DNA of 7,159 bases from Syntrophobacterales bacterium (lineage in GTDB: Bacteria > Desulfobacterota > Syntrophorhabdia > Syntrophorhabdales > WCHB1-27): positions 1 to 7,159 of the forward strand of contig JADGQN010000246.1 in the NCBI GenBank assembly GCA_017881765.1, in the 5' to 3' direction. Below are positions 1 through 5,482 of this stretch, piece after piece. The notes below the pieces were generated by a model that did no database searches, was not told where the DNA came from, and saw nothing but the letters and a program-made list of their open reading frames with translations. Position 1 is the first letter of the stretch. Each line of letters starts with the position of its first letter. The translations under genes were made by a program, and so were the position numbers.

Positions 1-93
1 AGACCAATCGTCGTATCGCGACCGATGGATCACGGCAATTTTTCGCCCCTCCGAGGTCTCCTTCCAGACAATGCCACCTGCAGCAAAGATCAC
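1..93 (-). CDS. NUDIX hydrolase, N-terminal fragment (runs off the left edge)
   Basis: Reading leftward from a GTG at 93 gives 31 codons with no stop before the window ends. The peptide has the opening of a NUDIX domain: a first strand FAAGGIVW (residues 3-10), then KIAVIHRSRYDDWS (18-31). The HR-x-RYDDWS stretch is what precedes SLPKGK in MutT1-like and Ap4A-hydrolase-like NUDIX proteins, so the NUDIX box itself should lie just outside the window. Members of this group hydrolyse nucleoside diphosphates linked to another group, such as 8-oxo-dGTP or diadenosine polyphosphates, in the cytoplasm; the substrate cannot be told from this fragment. The GTG start was chosen because a strong AGGAGG lies 8 nt upstream. 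The frame stays open further upstream, with a TTG at 141, but no ribosome-binding site supports it. The gene is 291 nt downstream of the histidine kinase on the same strand. Confidence 0.8.
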   Translation of the reverse strand, partial: MIFAAGGIVWKETSEGRKIAVIHRSRYDDWS

Positions 94-101
94 GGGCCGG
101 C

Positions 102-107
102 CCTCCT
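102..107 (-). promoter_or_regulatory. Shine-Dalgarno sequence AGGAGG of the NUDIX gene
   Basis: The minus strand reads AGGAGG, then 8 nt, then GTG (start at 93). It is a near-perfect complement to the 16S rRNA 3' end at normal spacing. It decides the start of a gene that has no ATG at this end. Confidence 0.75.
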
Positions 108-177
108 GTTTTCTTGTGCCACTGTATGAGGTATTTGTCAACGAGTTTTTTCGCCGCCTGTCGGACCGACCGCCACG

Positions 178-350
178 CTTGAGGACCGCCACCCATGGTG
201 GCTTGAGGACCATCAGGCCTGCGGCCCGATTCGAGGACTGCTTCGCTTGAGGCAATAGACTCGGGACTTTTGCTCCCCTCGGAGAAGGCCCTTTCCTCAA
301 GGAAACGACGTTTCCGGTCCTTGAGGCCCATTGGGGGCCACTCCTCAAGG
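178..350. repeat. Reiterated CTTGAGG / CCTCAAG word in the gap between kinase and NUDIX genes
   Basis: The 291-nt gap 94-384 has no convincing gene. It is dominated by one word. CTTGAGG occurs at 178-184, 202-208, 246-252 and 320-326, and its reverse complement CCTCAAG at 295-301 and 343-349. A degenerate copy (TTCGAGGACT) is at 230-239. The copies at 178 and 202 extend to CTTGAGGACC. Spacing is 24 bp between 178 and 202, and the 8-bp versions CCTCAAGG (295), CCTTGAGG (319) and CCTCAAGG (343) are also 24 bp apart. A 6-bp inverted repeat GCCACC-CAT-GGTGGC lies at 188-202. The copies are seen directly. A role as a leader, mRNA-stability or protein-binding element is only a guess. The 7-mer also occurs singly inside coding sequence in this window, so the clustering is the signal, not the word alone. 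Confidence 0.6.
295..350. other. Two mutually exclusive hairpins sharing one arm
   Basis: CCTCAAGG (295-302) can pair with CCTTGAGG (319-326). The same 319-326 arm can instead pair with CCTCAAGG at 343-350. The first hairpin is extended by GGAAAC (301-306) against GTTTCC (310-315) around a GAC loop. The second is extended by GGCCC (325-329) against GGGCC (335-339). A shared arm resembles an alternative-fold switch. There is no T tract on either strand after the stems, so it is not a standard intrinsic terminator. It lies just downstream of the kinase stop and upstream of the NUDIX gene. Confidence 0.4.
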
Positions 351-384
351 GACGCAGCTCCCGGTCATTGAAGGTGAACTGATA

Positions 385-1899
385 TTACTTTGGAAAGGAG
401 ATCACGAATGTTGTGCCTTCATCCCTGGCCAGTTCTATCGTTCCGCCCAGTTGTTCTACAAGAGCCGTCACGAGCTGAAAACCGAGAGACTCCGTGTTGC
501 GGAAATCAATATTCTCAGGGAACCCTATGCCATCGTCCGCCACCGCCAGAGTTATCCTCCCATCCTCGGGACTCAGGCTGACACCGACTGTCCCGTTGCG
601 CCCATCCGGGAAGGCATGTTTCAGAGCGTTGGTGAGGAGTTCATTGATGATAAGGCCACAGGGGATTCCCACATTGACATCAAAATAGACGTTTTTTACG
701 TCGAGGGTCAGGGTAACCGCATCGGGTTCCAGCCGATATGAGTCGATAAGATCAGCCGCCAGTTTTCCGATGTAATCCGCAAAATCGATCCGCGCAAGAT
801 CGCTCGACTGATAGAGCTTTGTGTGGATCAGGGCCATCGTCTTGACCCTGTTCTGGCTTTCCCGGAAAATCTCCAGCGTCTTCTTATCCTTGATATATTT
901 GGACTGCATGTTGAGGAGACTCGAAATAACGGCAAGATTATTTTTCACGCGGTGGTGGATCTCCTTCAGCAGCACCTCCTTCTCTTTGAGGGCAACTCTG
1001 AGCTGCTCCTCCGCCCTCTTCCGTTCGGTAATATCCCTGACGACGATCACCAGAACAGTACGTCCGCTTGAATCATCGGAGGTCTCGGTCACTGTATACT
1101 CTGTAATAATGGACGTGCCGTCCTTGCGCCGGGCGGGAAATTCCGCATTGAACAGGCCTTCACCCTTGAGGGCCGACGAGAGGCCCTCGTTGAACTCGTC
1201 ATAATTGGGCTTGCTCAAGTGAAGAAACTCAAGAGTTCTGCCTATGACCTCTTCCTTCTTGTAACCGAAGATCTGCTCCACGGCTGCATTGCAGGTGATG
1301 ACGGTCTGTGCGGACAGGTCCATAACAAAGACGGCTTCCTTGAGGCTCGCAAAGGTTCTTTCAAGCAGTATATTGGCCAACCTCAAAGATTCCTCAGCCC
1401 GTTTGCGCTCGGTGATACTTCTGGCGAATAAAACTACCGCGGTCACATCGCCCGCCTTGTCAATGATCGGAGAAATCTGCGTCAGGAACCACATAGTGTT
1501 CCTCCGCCAGGGCACCCGCTGCTCGAAGTTGAGGCTCTGGCGTGTCGCCGCAACGTGCTTCACCCTCACGAGGATACTCGCCGCTATTGTGGAATCAAGA
1601 ATATCGATGGGTGTCTTTCCTATGACATCCCCAGGTTTTAACGCGTACCGGCTCGGACCGTTGTAATAGACGCAGCGTCCTTCGAGGTCGAGCATGGCCA
1701 CGATCATATCTTCGGTGCTCTCGAGGAGGAGCCGCAGACGGTGTTCACTCTCTCTTAATGTCTTTTCAGCCCCGCGTCGGCCCGTCTCCACGGCCTCCAG
1801 CTCTTTCACCCGCTGTCGCATGCTGGCGAGCTGATGCATGAGCGCCTGTTTCGACGTATTCTCCGGACTCGTTTTAAAATTCTTAAGCAGTAAAGCCAT
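385..1899 (-). CDS. Soluble PAS-PAS sensor histidine kinase, HisKA_2 family
   Basis: A 504-residue protein: a short coiled-coil-like N-terminus (about 20-55), a PAS domain with PAC-like end (about 50-168, closing with SITERKRAEE), a second PAS domain (about 175-297, closing with DITERKRAEE), a HisKA_2 dimerisation segment with EIHHRVKNNL at 313-322 (phospho-acceptor His 315 or 316), and a HATPase_c domain. The ATPase shows the N box (INELLTNALKH, 418-428), the G1 box (VADDGIGFP, 453-461), the SLGFQLV segment (471-477) and GTTFVISFP at the end. It should autophosphorylate on histidine in response to a signal sensed by the PAS domains and pass the phosphate to a response regulator. No transmembrane segment or signal peptide is visible, so it is probably cytoplasmic. 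The ligand or cofactor is unknown. A longer reading from TTG at 1938 is possible, but ATG 1899 has GAAGGA 7 nt upstream and is preferred. No response regulator is encoded nearby. Confidence 0.92.
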   Translation of the reverse strand: MALLLKNFKTSPENTSKQALMHQLASMRQRVKELEAVETGRRGAEKTLRESEHRLRLLLESTEDMIVAMLDLEGRCVYYNGPSRYALKPGDVIGKTPIDILDSTIAASILVRVKHVAATRQSLNFEQRVPWRRNTMWFLTQISPIIDKAGDVTAVVLFARSITERKRAEESLRLANILLERTFASLKEAVFVMDLSAQTVITCNAAVEQIFGYKKEEVIGRTLEFLHLSKPNYDEFNEGLSSALKGEGLFNAEFPARRKDGTSIITEYTVTETSDDSSGRTVLVIVVRDITERKRAEEQLRVALKEKEVLLKEIHHRVKNNLAVISSLLNMQSKYIKDKKTLEIFRESQNRVKTMALIHTKLYQSSDLARIDFADYIGKLAADLIDSYRLEPDAVTLTLDVKNVYFDVNVGIPCGLIINELLTNALKHAFPDGRNGTVGVSLSPEDGRITLAVADDGIGFPENIDFRNTESLGFQLVTALVEQLGGTIELARDEGTTFVISFPK

Positions 1900-1906
1900 G
1901 CTTAGT

Positions 1907-1912
1907 TCCTTC
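1907..1912 (-). promoter_or_regulatory. Shine-Dalgarno GAAGGA of the histidine kinase
   Basis: GAAGGA on the minus strand lies 7 nt before ATG 1899. It supports this start over the TTG at 1938, which would add 13 residues (MAPFRRCTPKELS) with no family resemblance. Confidence 0.6.
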
Positions 1913-2039
1913 GGGGTGCACCGGCGAAAAGGTGCCAACTATTCTTTAGAATTCATACCCCATGAGTGATATTGCAAGTTTTGTGCCTAATTGAAAACAG
2001 ACAGACAAGAAGATCAGGTAAAAGATAAAGGCAGGTAGA

Positions 2040-2177
2040 GGTAAGGACTAAGGCAAAGGTTGAGATAAAAACTTAAAAAAAGAAAAAACAGGTTAAGGAA
2101 CAAGCAAGAGACAGGATGAGGGAAGAATTCAAAACTTGCCTTTGGTCCTAACCTCAACCTTTGCCTTAGTCCTTACC
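2040..2177. repeat. Perfect 25-bp inverted repeat with 88-nt spacer
   Basis: Positions 2040-2064 (starting GGTAAGGACTAAGG) are the exact reverse complement of 2153-2177 (ending TTAGTCCTTACC); the next outer pair (2039/2178) also matches. The spacer, 2065-2152, is 88 nt and includes an A-rich tract at 2072-2089. On the minus-strand transcript a long stem could form downstream of the LOG stop codon. The A-rich tract gives U runs only inside the loop, so the structure is not a canonical terminator. The arms are not obviously the ends of an insertion sequence: no transposase lies between them and no target duplication is evident. Confidence 0.8.
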
Positions 2178-2189
2178 TTAACCTTTGCT
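2142..2189. repeat. Two-copy 24-bp imperfect tandem repeat
   Basis: Units 2142-2165 and 2166-2189 match at 20 of 24 positions by eye; both contain the pattern GTCCT-ACCT-AACCTTTGC. The right arm of the 25-bp inverted repeat spans the junction of the two units. The left arm therefore corresponds to a copy of this unit family inverted and placed about 90 nt away. Confidence 0.65.
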
Positions 2190-2207
2190 CTTGCTCTTTC
2201 CTGTCTT

Positions 2208-2858
2208 TTAAAGGATTACAAACTTCTTTATGTATGCCGCGATCTCTTCCGGGTCATCCATTACTCTGAATATCTTCATCTCCTCTTTCGAAATCGTGCC
2301 CCGCGCCAGCATGTTCTTCTCCATCCATTCGACAAGGCTGCCCCAGAAATCAGAGCCCACAAGGATAACGGGGAAGGGGCGTATCTTGTTCGTCTGTACG
2401 AGCGTAACCGCCTCAAAAAATTCGTCAAGCGTCCCGAACCCTCCCGGGAGCACCACATACGCGATTGCATACTTGATGAACATCACTTTGCGGATAAAGA
2501 AGTATTTGAAGCTCAAGGGAACGTTGATAAACGGGTTTGGCTTCTGCTCATAAGGGAGCTCTATGTTGATGCCGATAGATTTTACGCCCTCTTCTTTGGC
2601 GCCCTTATTGACCGCTTCCATGACGCCCGGGCCTCCGCCCGTGATCAGGTTGAACTTGTTGCGGGCGAGCACCTTGGCCAGTTCATATGCCGTGGTGTAC
2701 AACTGCTCCCCCTTTCGTGTACGGGCGCTGCCGAATATCGTCACCGCGGGCTGCACATCCGACAGGTTCTCGAAACCCTCGACGAACTCCGCCATGATGT
2801 GGAAGAGGCGCCACGAGTCTTTGAGCGTGATGTAATCGAGCATGTACTGCTTTTCCAT
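2208..2858 (-). CDS. LOG-family protein (TIGR00730-like, putative nucleoside 5'-monophosphate phosphoribohydrolase)
   Basis: A 216-residue cytoplasmic protein with a Rossmann-like fold. Both family signatures are present: GGGPGVMEA (74-82) and PGGFGTLDE (138-146), with the conserved Arg-Lys pair of FIRK at 123-124 between them. A region around 38-45 (AVTIFGSAR) forms the first strand and nucleotide-contact loop. LOG enzymes cut the N-glycosidic bond of AMP-type nucleotides, releasing the base and ribose 5-phosphate; older annotations call them lysine decarboxylases by mistake. In non-plant-associated bacteria the physiological substrate is often unknown. The N-terminal extension ahead of the Rossmann fold (1-37) is typical of one LOG subgroup. 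ATG 2858 is preceded by AAAGGA with a 6-nt gap, and a good sigma-70 promoter lies about 40 nt upstream. It is transcribed divergently from the ROK kinase gene. Confidence 0.9.
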   Translation of the reverse strand: MEKQYMLDYITLKDSWRLFHIMAEFVEGFENLSDVQPAVTIFGSARTRKGEQLYTTAYELAKVLARNKFNLITGGGPGVMEAVNKGAKEEGVKSIGINIELPYEQKPNPFINVPLSFKYFFIRKVMFIKYAIAYVVLPGGFGTLDEFFEAVTLVQTNKIRPFPVILVGSDFWGSLVEWMEKNMLARGTISKEEMKIFRVMDDPEEIAAYIKKFVIL

Positions 2859-2875
2859 GAGTTTTCCTTTTTGCC

Positions 2876-2904
2876 TTGAGATTTTGGAATTTCACATATA
2901 ATAT
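2876..2904 (+). promoter_or_regulatory. Possible divergent promoter for the ROK-mutase genes
   Basis: On the plus strand TTGAGA (2876-2881) is followed by a perfect TATAAT at 2897-2902 with a short 15-nt spacer, or by TAATAT at 2899-2904 with a 17-nt spacer. It overlaps the LOG promoter back to back. The leader to the ROK start would be about 135 nt. AT-rich palindromic DNA yields TATAAT-like words easily, so this is weaker than the LOG promoter call. Confidence 0.35.
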
Positions 2905-2921
2905 GTAACATGCAAATTCCA
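2885..2921. promoter_or_regulatory. Candidate operator: dyads overlapping the divergent promoters
   Basis: TGGAATTT (2885-2892) and AAATTCCA (2914-2921) form a perfect 8-bp inverted repeat 21 nt apart. Between them lies a second, AT-rich dyad, ACATAT-A-ATATGT (2894-2906). The dyads cover the -10 element of the LOG promoter and the TATAAT of the possible opposite promoter. This arrangement suits a repressor site acting on both genes, but no regulator gene is in the window and the inner and outer dyads are not exactly concentric. Confidence 0.4.
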
Positions 2922-2927
2922 TGTCAA
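2898..2927 (-). promoter_or_regulatory. Sigma-70-type promoter for the LOG gene
   Basis: On the minus strand a consensus -35, TTGACA (2927-2922), is followed by an 18-nt spacer and TATTAT (2903-2898), which matches the -10 consensus at five of six positions. Transcription would start near 2890, giving a leader of about 30 nt before ATG 2858. Confidence 0.65.
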
Positions 2928-2939
2928 AGGAAAACAGCA

Positions 2940-2971
2940 CCCGGCAGGACAATATTCAGCCTGCTTCCGGG
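2940..2971 (+). other. Hairpin in the ROK kinase leader
   Basis: CCCGG (2940-2944) plus CAGG (2945-2948) can pair with CCTG (2960-2963) plus CCGGG (2967-2971), giving a 9-bp stem with a 3-nt bulge and an 11-nt loop. No T run follows, so it is not an intrinsic terminator. It would lie in the mRNA leader of the ROK gene if transcription starts at the promoter near 2897. I do not recognise a riboswitch class. Confidence 0.35.
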
Positions 2972-3045
2972 GTAGCTGCAGCCGGAGAGTATCCTTCCTA
3001 CGCATGACGAGAAGGGTCTCGCACCTCTCCATGAAAGAAGAGCCG

Positions 3046-3990
3046 ATGAGAATAGGGATTGATGTTGGCGGCACCAAGATCGCCGCCGGGCTCGTCAGCG
3101 AGTCAGGGCGGGTGATCACGCGCAAGAAGGTTAAGACAGAGGTCCGCAAAGGATATCCTTCGGTAAGGGATCAGATACATCGTCTGGTGCGTGCTCTTTT
3201 TTCGGAGGCAGGAAATCGGGCAGGCAATATCGAAAGGATCGGCATAGCGTGCGCAGGCCAAATTGATCAGAGGACACACACAATCCTCTTCTCGCCGAAT
3301 CTCAACTGGAGCAACGTACCGCTCAAGCATGACATAGAAGCAGCAACCGGCATCGAAACGTTCGTTGAAAACGATGTGAACGCGGGGACCTATGGTGAAT
3401 GGAAATTCGGGTTCCATGGCGAGAGTTCGAATGTGGTGGGGATATTCATCGGTACCGGCATCGGCGGAGGCCTTATCTTGAACGGGAGACTGTTTCGCGG
3501 CTCACTTGGCGTCGGCGGTGAGCTTGGCCATATCACCCTTAATCCACACGGCTACCTGTGTAACTGCGGGAATAGAGGTTGCTTCGAAGCTTACTGCGGC
3601 GGCTCATACATAGTGAGCAGAGTCAAAGAGCGTCTTGCCCGGGGTTACCGGGGCAAGCTCTGGGATATAGTCGAAGGCCGTGTAGATGGGCTCCACACAG
3701 GCCACATCGAAGAAGCCTACCTCTCCGGAGATGACCTGTGCACGGAGGTATGGCGAGAGGTTGTCGAGTATCTGGGCGCGGCCCTTCAAAGCATCGCCAA
3801 TCTCCTTAACCCTGAGCTGATCATTTTCAGCGGGGGAGTCGTGGCGGGCGCAAAGAGGCTCATAGACGACGCTCGCCTGGTCATGGAGCGCAGGGCCATG
3901 CAAGCCTCGATTGCCGGCCTCAAGATTGAACGGGCAAGGCTGGGAGATGATGCGACGCTGCTGGGTGCAGCTTTTGTGATGGACGAGTGA
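3046..3990 (+). CDS. ROK-family sugar kinase (glucokinase-like)
   Basis: A 314-residue cytoplasmic kinase. Visible motifs are the phosphate-1 loop DVGGTK (6-11), the catalytic END at 108-110 (Asp110 as general base), the glycine-rich GTGIGGG (137-142 region), ExGH at 159-162, and the ROK zinc motif CNCGNRGC with Cys172, Cys174 and Cys179, joined by His162. SGGVV (262-266) is the adenosine-side motif. There is no N-terminal helix-turn-helix, so it is an enzyme rather than a NagC/XylR-type repressor. ROK kinases phosphorylate glucose, fructose, N-acetylglucosamine or N-acetylmannosamine; glucose is the default guess and is not proven. In-frame ATGs exist at 3004 and 3031. I prefer 3046 because family members usually begin just before the phosphate loop (MRIGIDVGGTK) and AGAAGAG lies 5-6 nt upstream; 3031 is a fair alternative. 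The stop overlaps the ribosome-binding site of the phosphohexomutase gene. Confidence 0.88.
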   Translation: MRIGIDVGGTKIAAGLVSESGRVITRKKVKTEVRKGYPSVRDQIHRLVRALFSEAGNRAGNIERIGIACAGQIDQRTHTILFSPNLNWSNVPLKHDIEAATGIETFVENDVNAGTYGEWKFGFHGESSNVVGIFIGTGIGGGLILNGRLFRGSLGVGGELGHITLNPHGYLCNCGNRGCFEAYCGGSYIVSRVKERLARGYRGKLWDIVEGRVDGLHTGHIEEAYLSGDDLCTEVWREVVEYLGAALQSIANLLNPELIIFSGGVVAGAKRLIDDARLVMERRAMQASIAGLKIERARLGDDATLLGAAFVMDE

Positions 3991-3993
3991 GGG
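3989..3993 (+). promoter_or_regulatory. Mutase ribosome-binding site overlapping the ROK stop codon
   Basis: GAGGG begins inside the TGA stop of the ROK gene (3988-3990) and lies 8 nt before ATG 4002. This supports ATG 4002 over the overlapping GTG at 3987 and implies translational coupling of the two genes. Confidence 0.55.
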
Positions 3994-4001
3994 CGACAGG
4001 G

Positions 4002-5363
4002 ATGAACAGGGAGATATTCAGAGAATACGACATCAGAGGCATTGTGGGAGAAGACCTGACCGATGAGGTCGTCACAAACATCGGAAGGTCCGTGGCAACT
4101 TATATGAAAGAGCGCGGGAAACGCGCCGCCGCCATCGGCAGGGATTGCAGGCTCAGTTCACAACACTTCCGGGACCTTCTCATCGATGGCATGGTGAAGG
4201 GTGGGCTCGACGTCACCGACCTCGGCACGATACCCACGCCGCTTTTTTATTTTTCTCTCTTCAACCTGGAAGCCGATGGCGGAGTGATGGTGACGGGCAG
4301 CCATAACCCTCCTGAGTTTAACGGCTTCAAGGTTGCGTTTGACAAAGCAACGCTTTACGGACCCGAGATCCGGCAGCTGGCTGATATCATCGAGGAAAAA
4401 CGGTTTGTGCAGGGTGAGGGATCATACAGAGAATATCCTCACATCGTAAAGGACTATTACGACTTTCTGAGAGGAAATCTGAAACTCGAGAAGAGCTTGA
4501 AGGTGGTCATCGACGCCGGTAATGGCACGGCCGGTGTTATTGCATGTCCCATCATGCAGGAGATGGGACAGAAGGTAATCCCTCTTTTTTGTGACATGGA
4601 CGGCCATTTTCCCAATCATTTTCCCGACCCGACGGTCGAGAAGAACGTAGCGACCCTCAGGAAGACCGTGCTTGACCAGGGCGCGGACGTGGGCATCGGC
4701 TATGATGGAGACGGAGACAGAATAGGCGTGGTCGATGAAGAAGGCAGCATCATCTGGGGTGATTACTTGATGATCATCTTCGCGAGAGAGATGCTCAAAG
4801 AGCATAAGAGGGGCTCTTTTGTGTCGGAGGTGAAGTGCTCAAAAAACCTGTATGACGACATAGAAAAGCACGGCGGAAAAGCCATAATGTGGAAGGCCGG
4901 CCATTCTCTCATCAAGAAGAAGATGAAAGAGGTCAATGCTATTCTTGGAGGCGAGATGAGCGGCCACATGTTTTTTGCGGATAAATTCTTCGGCTATGAT
5001 GATGCAATCTACGCATCGCTCCGACTCCTCGAGATCCTGGGGAAACATGGCATGCCGCTTTCCCGGTTCCTCAGCGATCTGCCGAAGACCTATTCCACGC
5101 CGGAAATCAGGGTTGACTGTCCTGAGAAGCTGAAATTCATCGTGGTCAAGGCCCTCACGACCTACTACAAGCAGAAGTTTCCGGTCATTGATATCGACGG
5201 GGTGCGGGTGAGTCTGCCGGATGGCTGGGGACTGGTACGCGCGTCAAACACCCAGCCGATTCTCGTTTTGAGGTTCGAGGCGGATACAGGGCCAGGCCTT
5301 GAGCGCATCCAAAATATGGTCATGAGTGACCTCGAACGCGTCATGAAGGAGTCCAGCAGATGA
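4002..5363 (+). CDS. Phosphomannomutase/phosphoglucomutase (AlgC-type alpha-D-phosphohexomutase)
   Basis: A 453-residue protein, close to the usual 450-465 of the AlgC group. All four domain signatures are intact: the active-site phosphoserine loop TGSHNPPEFNGFK (98-110, Ser100), the magnesium loop DGDGDR (235-240), the sugar-binding loop GEMSGH (317-322) and the phosphate-binding loop RASNTQP (413-419) in domain 4. It should interconvert hexose 6-phosphate and hexose 1-phosphate, with glucose and mannose as usual substrates, via a bis-phosphate intermediate in the cytoplasm. The product feeds GDP-mannose, UDP-glucose or glycogen synthesis. It follows the ROK kinase by 11 nt, so the pair can turn a free hexose into its 1-phosphate. 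A GTG at 3987 would add five residues and overlap the upstream stop, but ATG 4002 has the better ribosome-binding site. GTG is possible. The stop codon is followed at once by a heptamer array. Confidence 0.93.
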   Translation: MNREIFREYDIRGIVGEDLTDEVVTNIGRSVATYMKERGKRAAAIGRDCRLSSQHFRDLLIDGMVKGGLDVTDLGTIPTPLFYFSLFNLEADGGVMVTGSHNPPEFNGFKVAFDKATLYGPEIRQLADIIEEKRFVQGEGSYREYPHIVKDYYDFLRGNLKLEKSLKVVIDAGNGTAGVIACPIMQEMGQKVIPLFCDMDGHFPNHFPDPTVEKNVATLRKTVLDQGADVGIGYDGDGDRIGVVDEEGSIIWGDYLMIIFAREMLKEHKRGSFVSEVKCSKNLYDDIEKHGGKAIMWKAGHSLIKKKMKEVNAILGGEMSGHMFFADKFFGYDDAIYASLRLLEILGKHGMPLSRFLSDLPKTYSTPEIRVDCPEKLKFIVVKALTTYYKQKFPVIDIDGVRVSLPDGWGLVRASNTQPILVLRFEADTGPGLERIQNMVMSDLERVMKESSR

Positions 5364-5398
5364 GGGTCATGGGTCATGGGTCATGGGTCATGGGTCAA
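5364..5398. repeat. Heptamer array 1: GGGTCAT, 4 perfect copies plus one variant
   Basis: Units start at 5364, 5371, 5378 and 5385, with GGGTCAA at 5392. The first unit begins directly after the mutase stop codon. No reverse-complement copy lies nearby, so the array cannot form a hairpin by itself. Confidence 0.9.
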
Positions 5399-5446
5399 GG
5401 TGCATCTCTTGATAAGCTGAATCCGGCCACCGACAAGCCGTCTTCC

Positions 5447-5474
5447 CGTCACTGGTCACTGGTCACTGGTCACT
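5447..5474. repeat. Heptamer array 2: GGTCACT, 3 perfect copies plus one variant
   Basis: Perfect units start at 5454, 5461 and 5468; a variant CGTCACT starts at 5447. The unit shares the core GTCA and the 7-bp period with array 1. The 48-nt stretch between arrays (5399-5446) is not repetitive, and I see nothing in it. Confidence 0.9.
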
Positions 5475-5482
5475 CATCTTCT

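Larger units (their letters stand above)
1994..2207. other. Low-complexity purine/pyrimidine intergenic region
   Basis: The 308-nt gap between LOG and kinase genes (1900-2207) has no credible gene. From about 1994 to 2130 the plus strand is mostly A and G; from about 2135 to 2207 it is mostly C and T. The two halves are built from the same short words in opposite orientation, for example AGGTTAAGG at 2090-2098 and CCTTAACCT at 2176-2184. Since both neighbours are on the minus strand, the region must hold any LOG terminator and the kinase promoter. I could not place a convincing sigma-70 promoter or a stem followed directly by a T run. An open plus-strand frame here, with a periodic Leu/Thr/Phe/Ala translation, is a by-product of the repeat. 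Confidence 0.6.

Noticed and set aside
136..141. TTGACA on the minus strand, 43 nt before the NUDIX start, as a promoter -35.
   Set aside because: At a 17-nt spacer the -10 position reads CACAAG, which is a poor match, and no better hexamer lies at 16-18 nt.
331..741. Plus-strand frame at the kinase 3' end.
   Set aside because: It overlaps the HATPase domain of the kinase on the opposite strand and shows no motif of its own.
1900..1938. TTG at 1938 as the kinase start.
   Set aside because: It adds 13 residues without family resemblance, while ATG 1899 has GAAGGA at 7 nt.
1915..1938. GCACC/GGTGC hairpin and a TGGCAC word resembling a sigma-54 -24 element upstream of the kinase.
   Set aside because: The stem is only 5 bp, and no TTGC-type -12 element lies at the required spacing.
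2040..2177. Insertion sequence or MITE with terminal inverted repeats.
   Set aside because: No target-site duplication or transposase is visible, and the bases outside the arms continue the same low-complexity words, so no element edge can be drawn.
2136..2879. Long plus-strand open frame (247 codons) across the LOG gene.
   Set aside because: It lies antisense to a clear LOG gene with intact motifs. Its N-terminus is a translation of the simple repeat, and no domain is recognisable.
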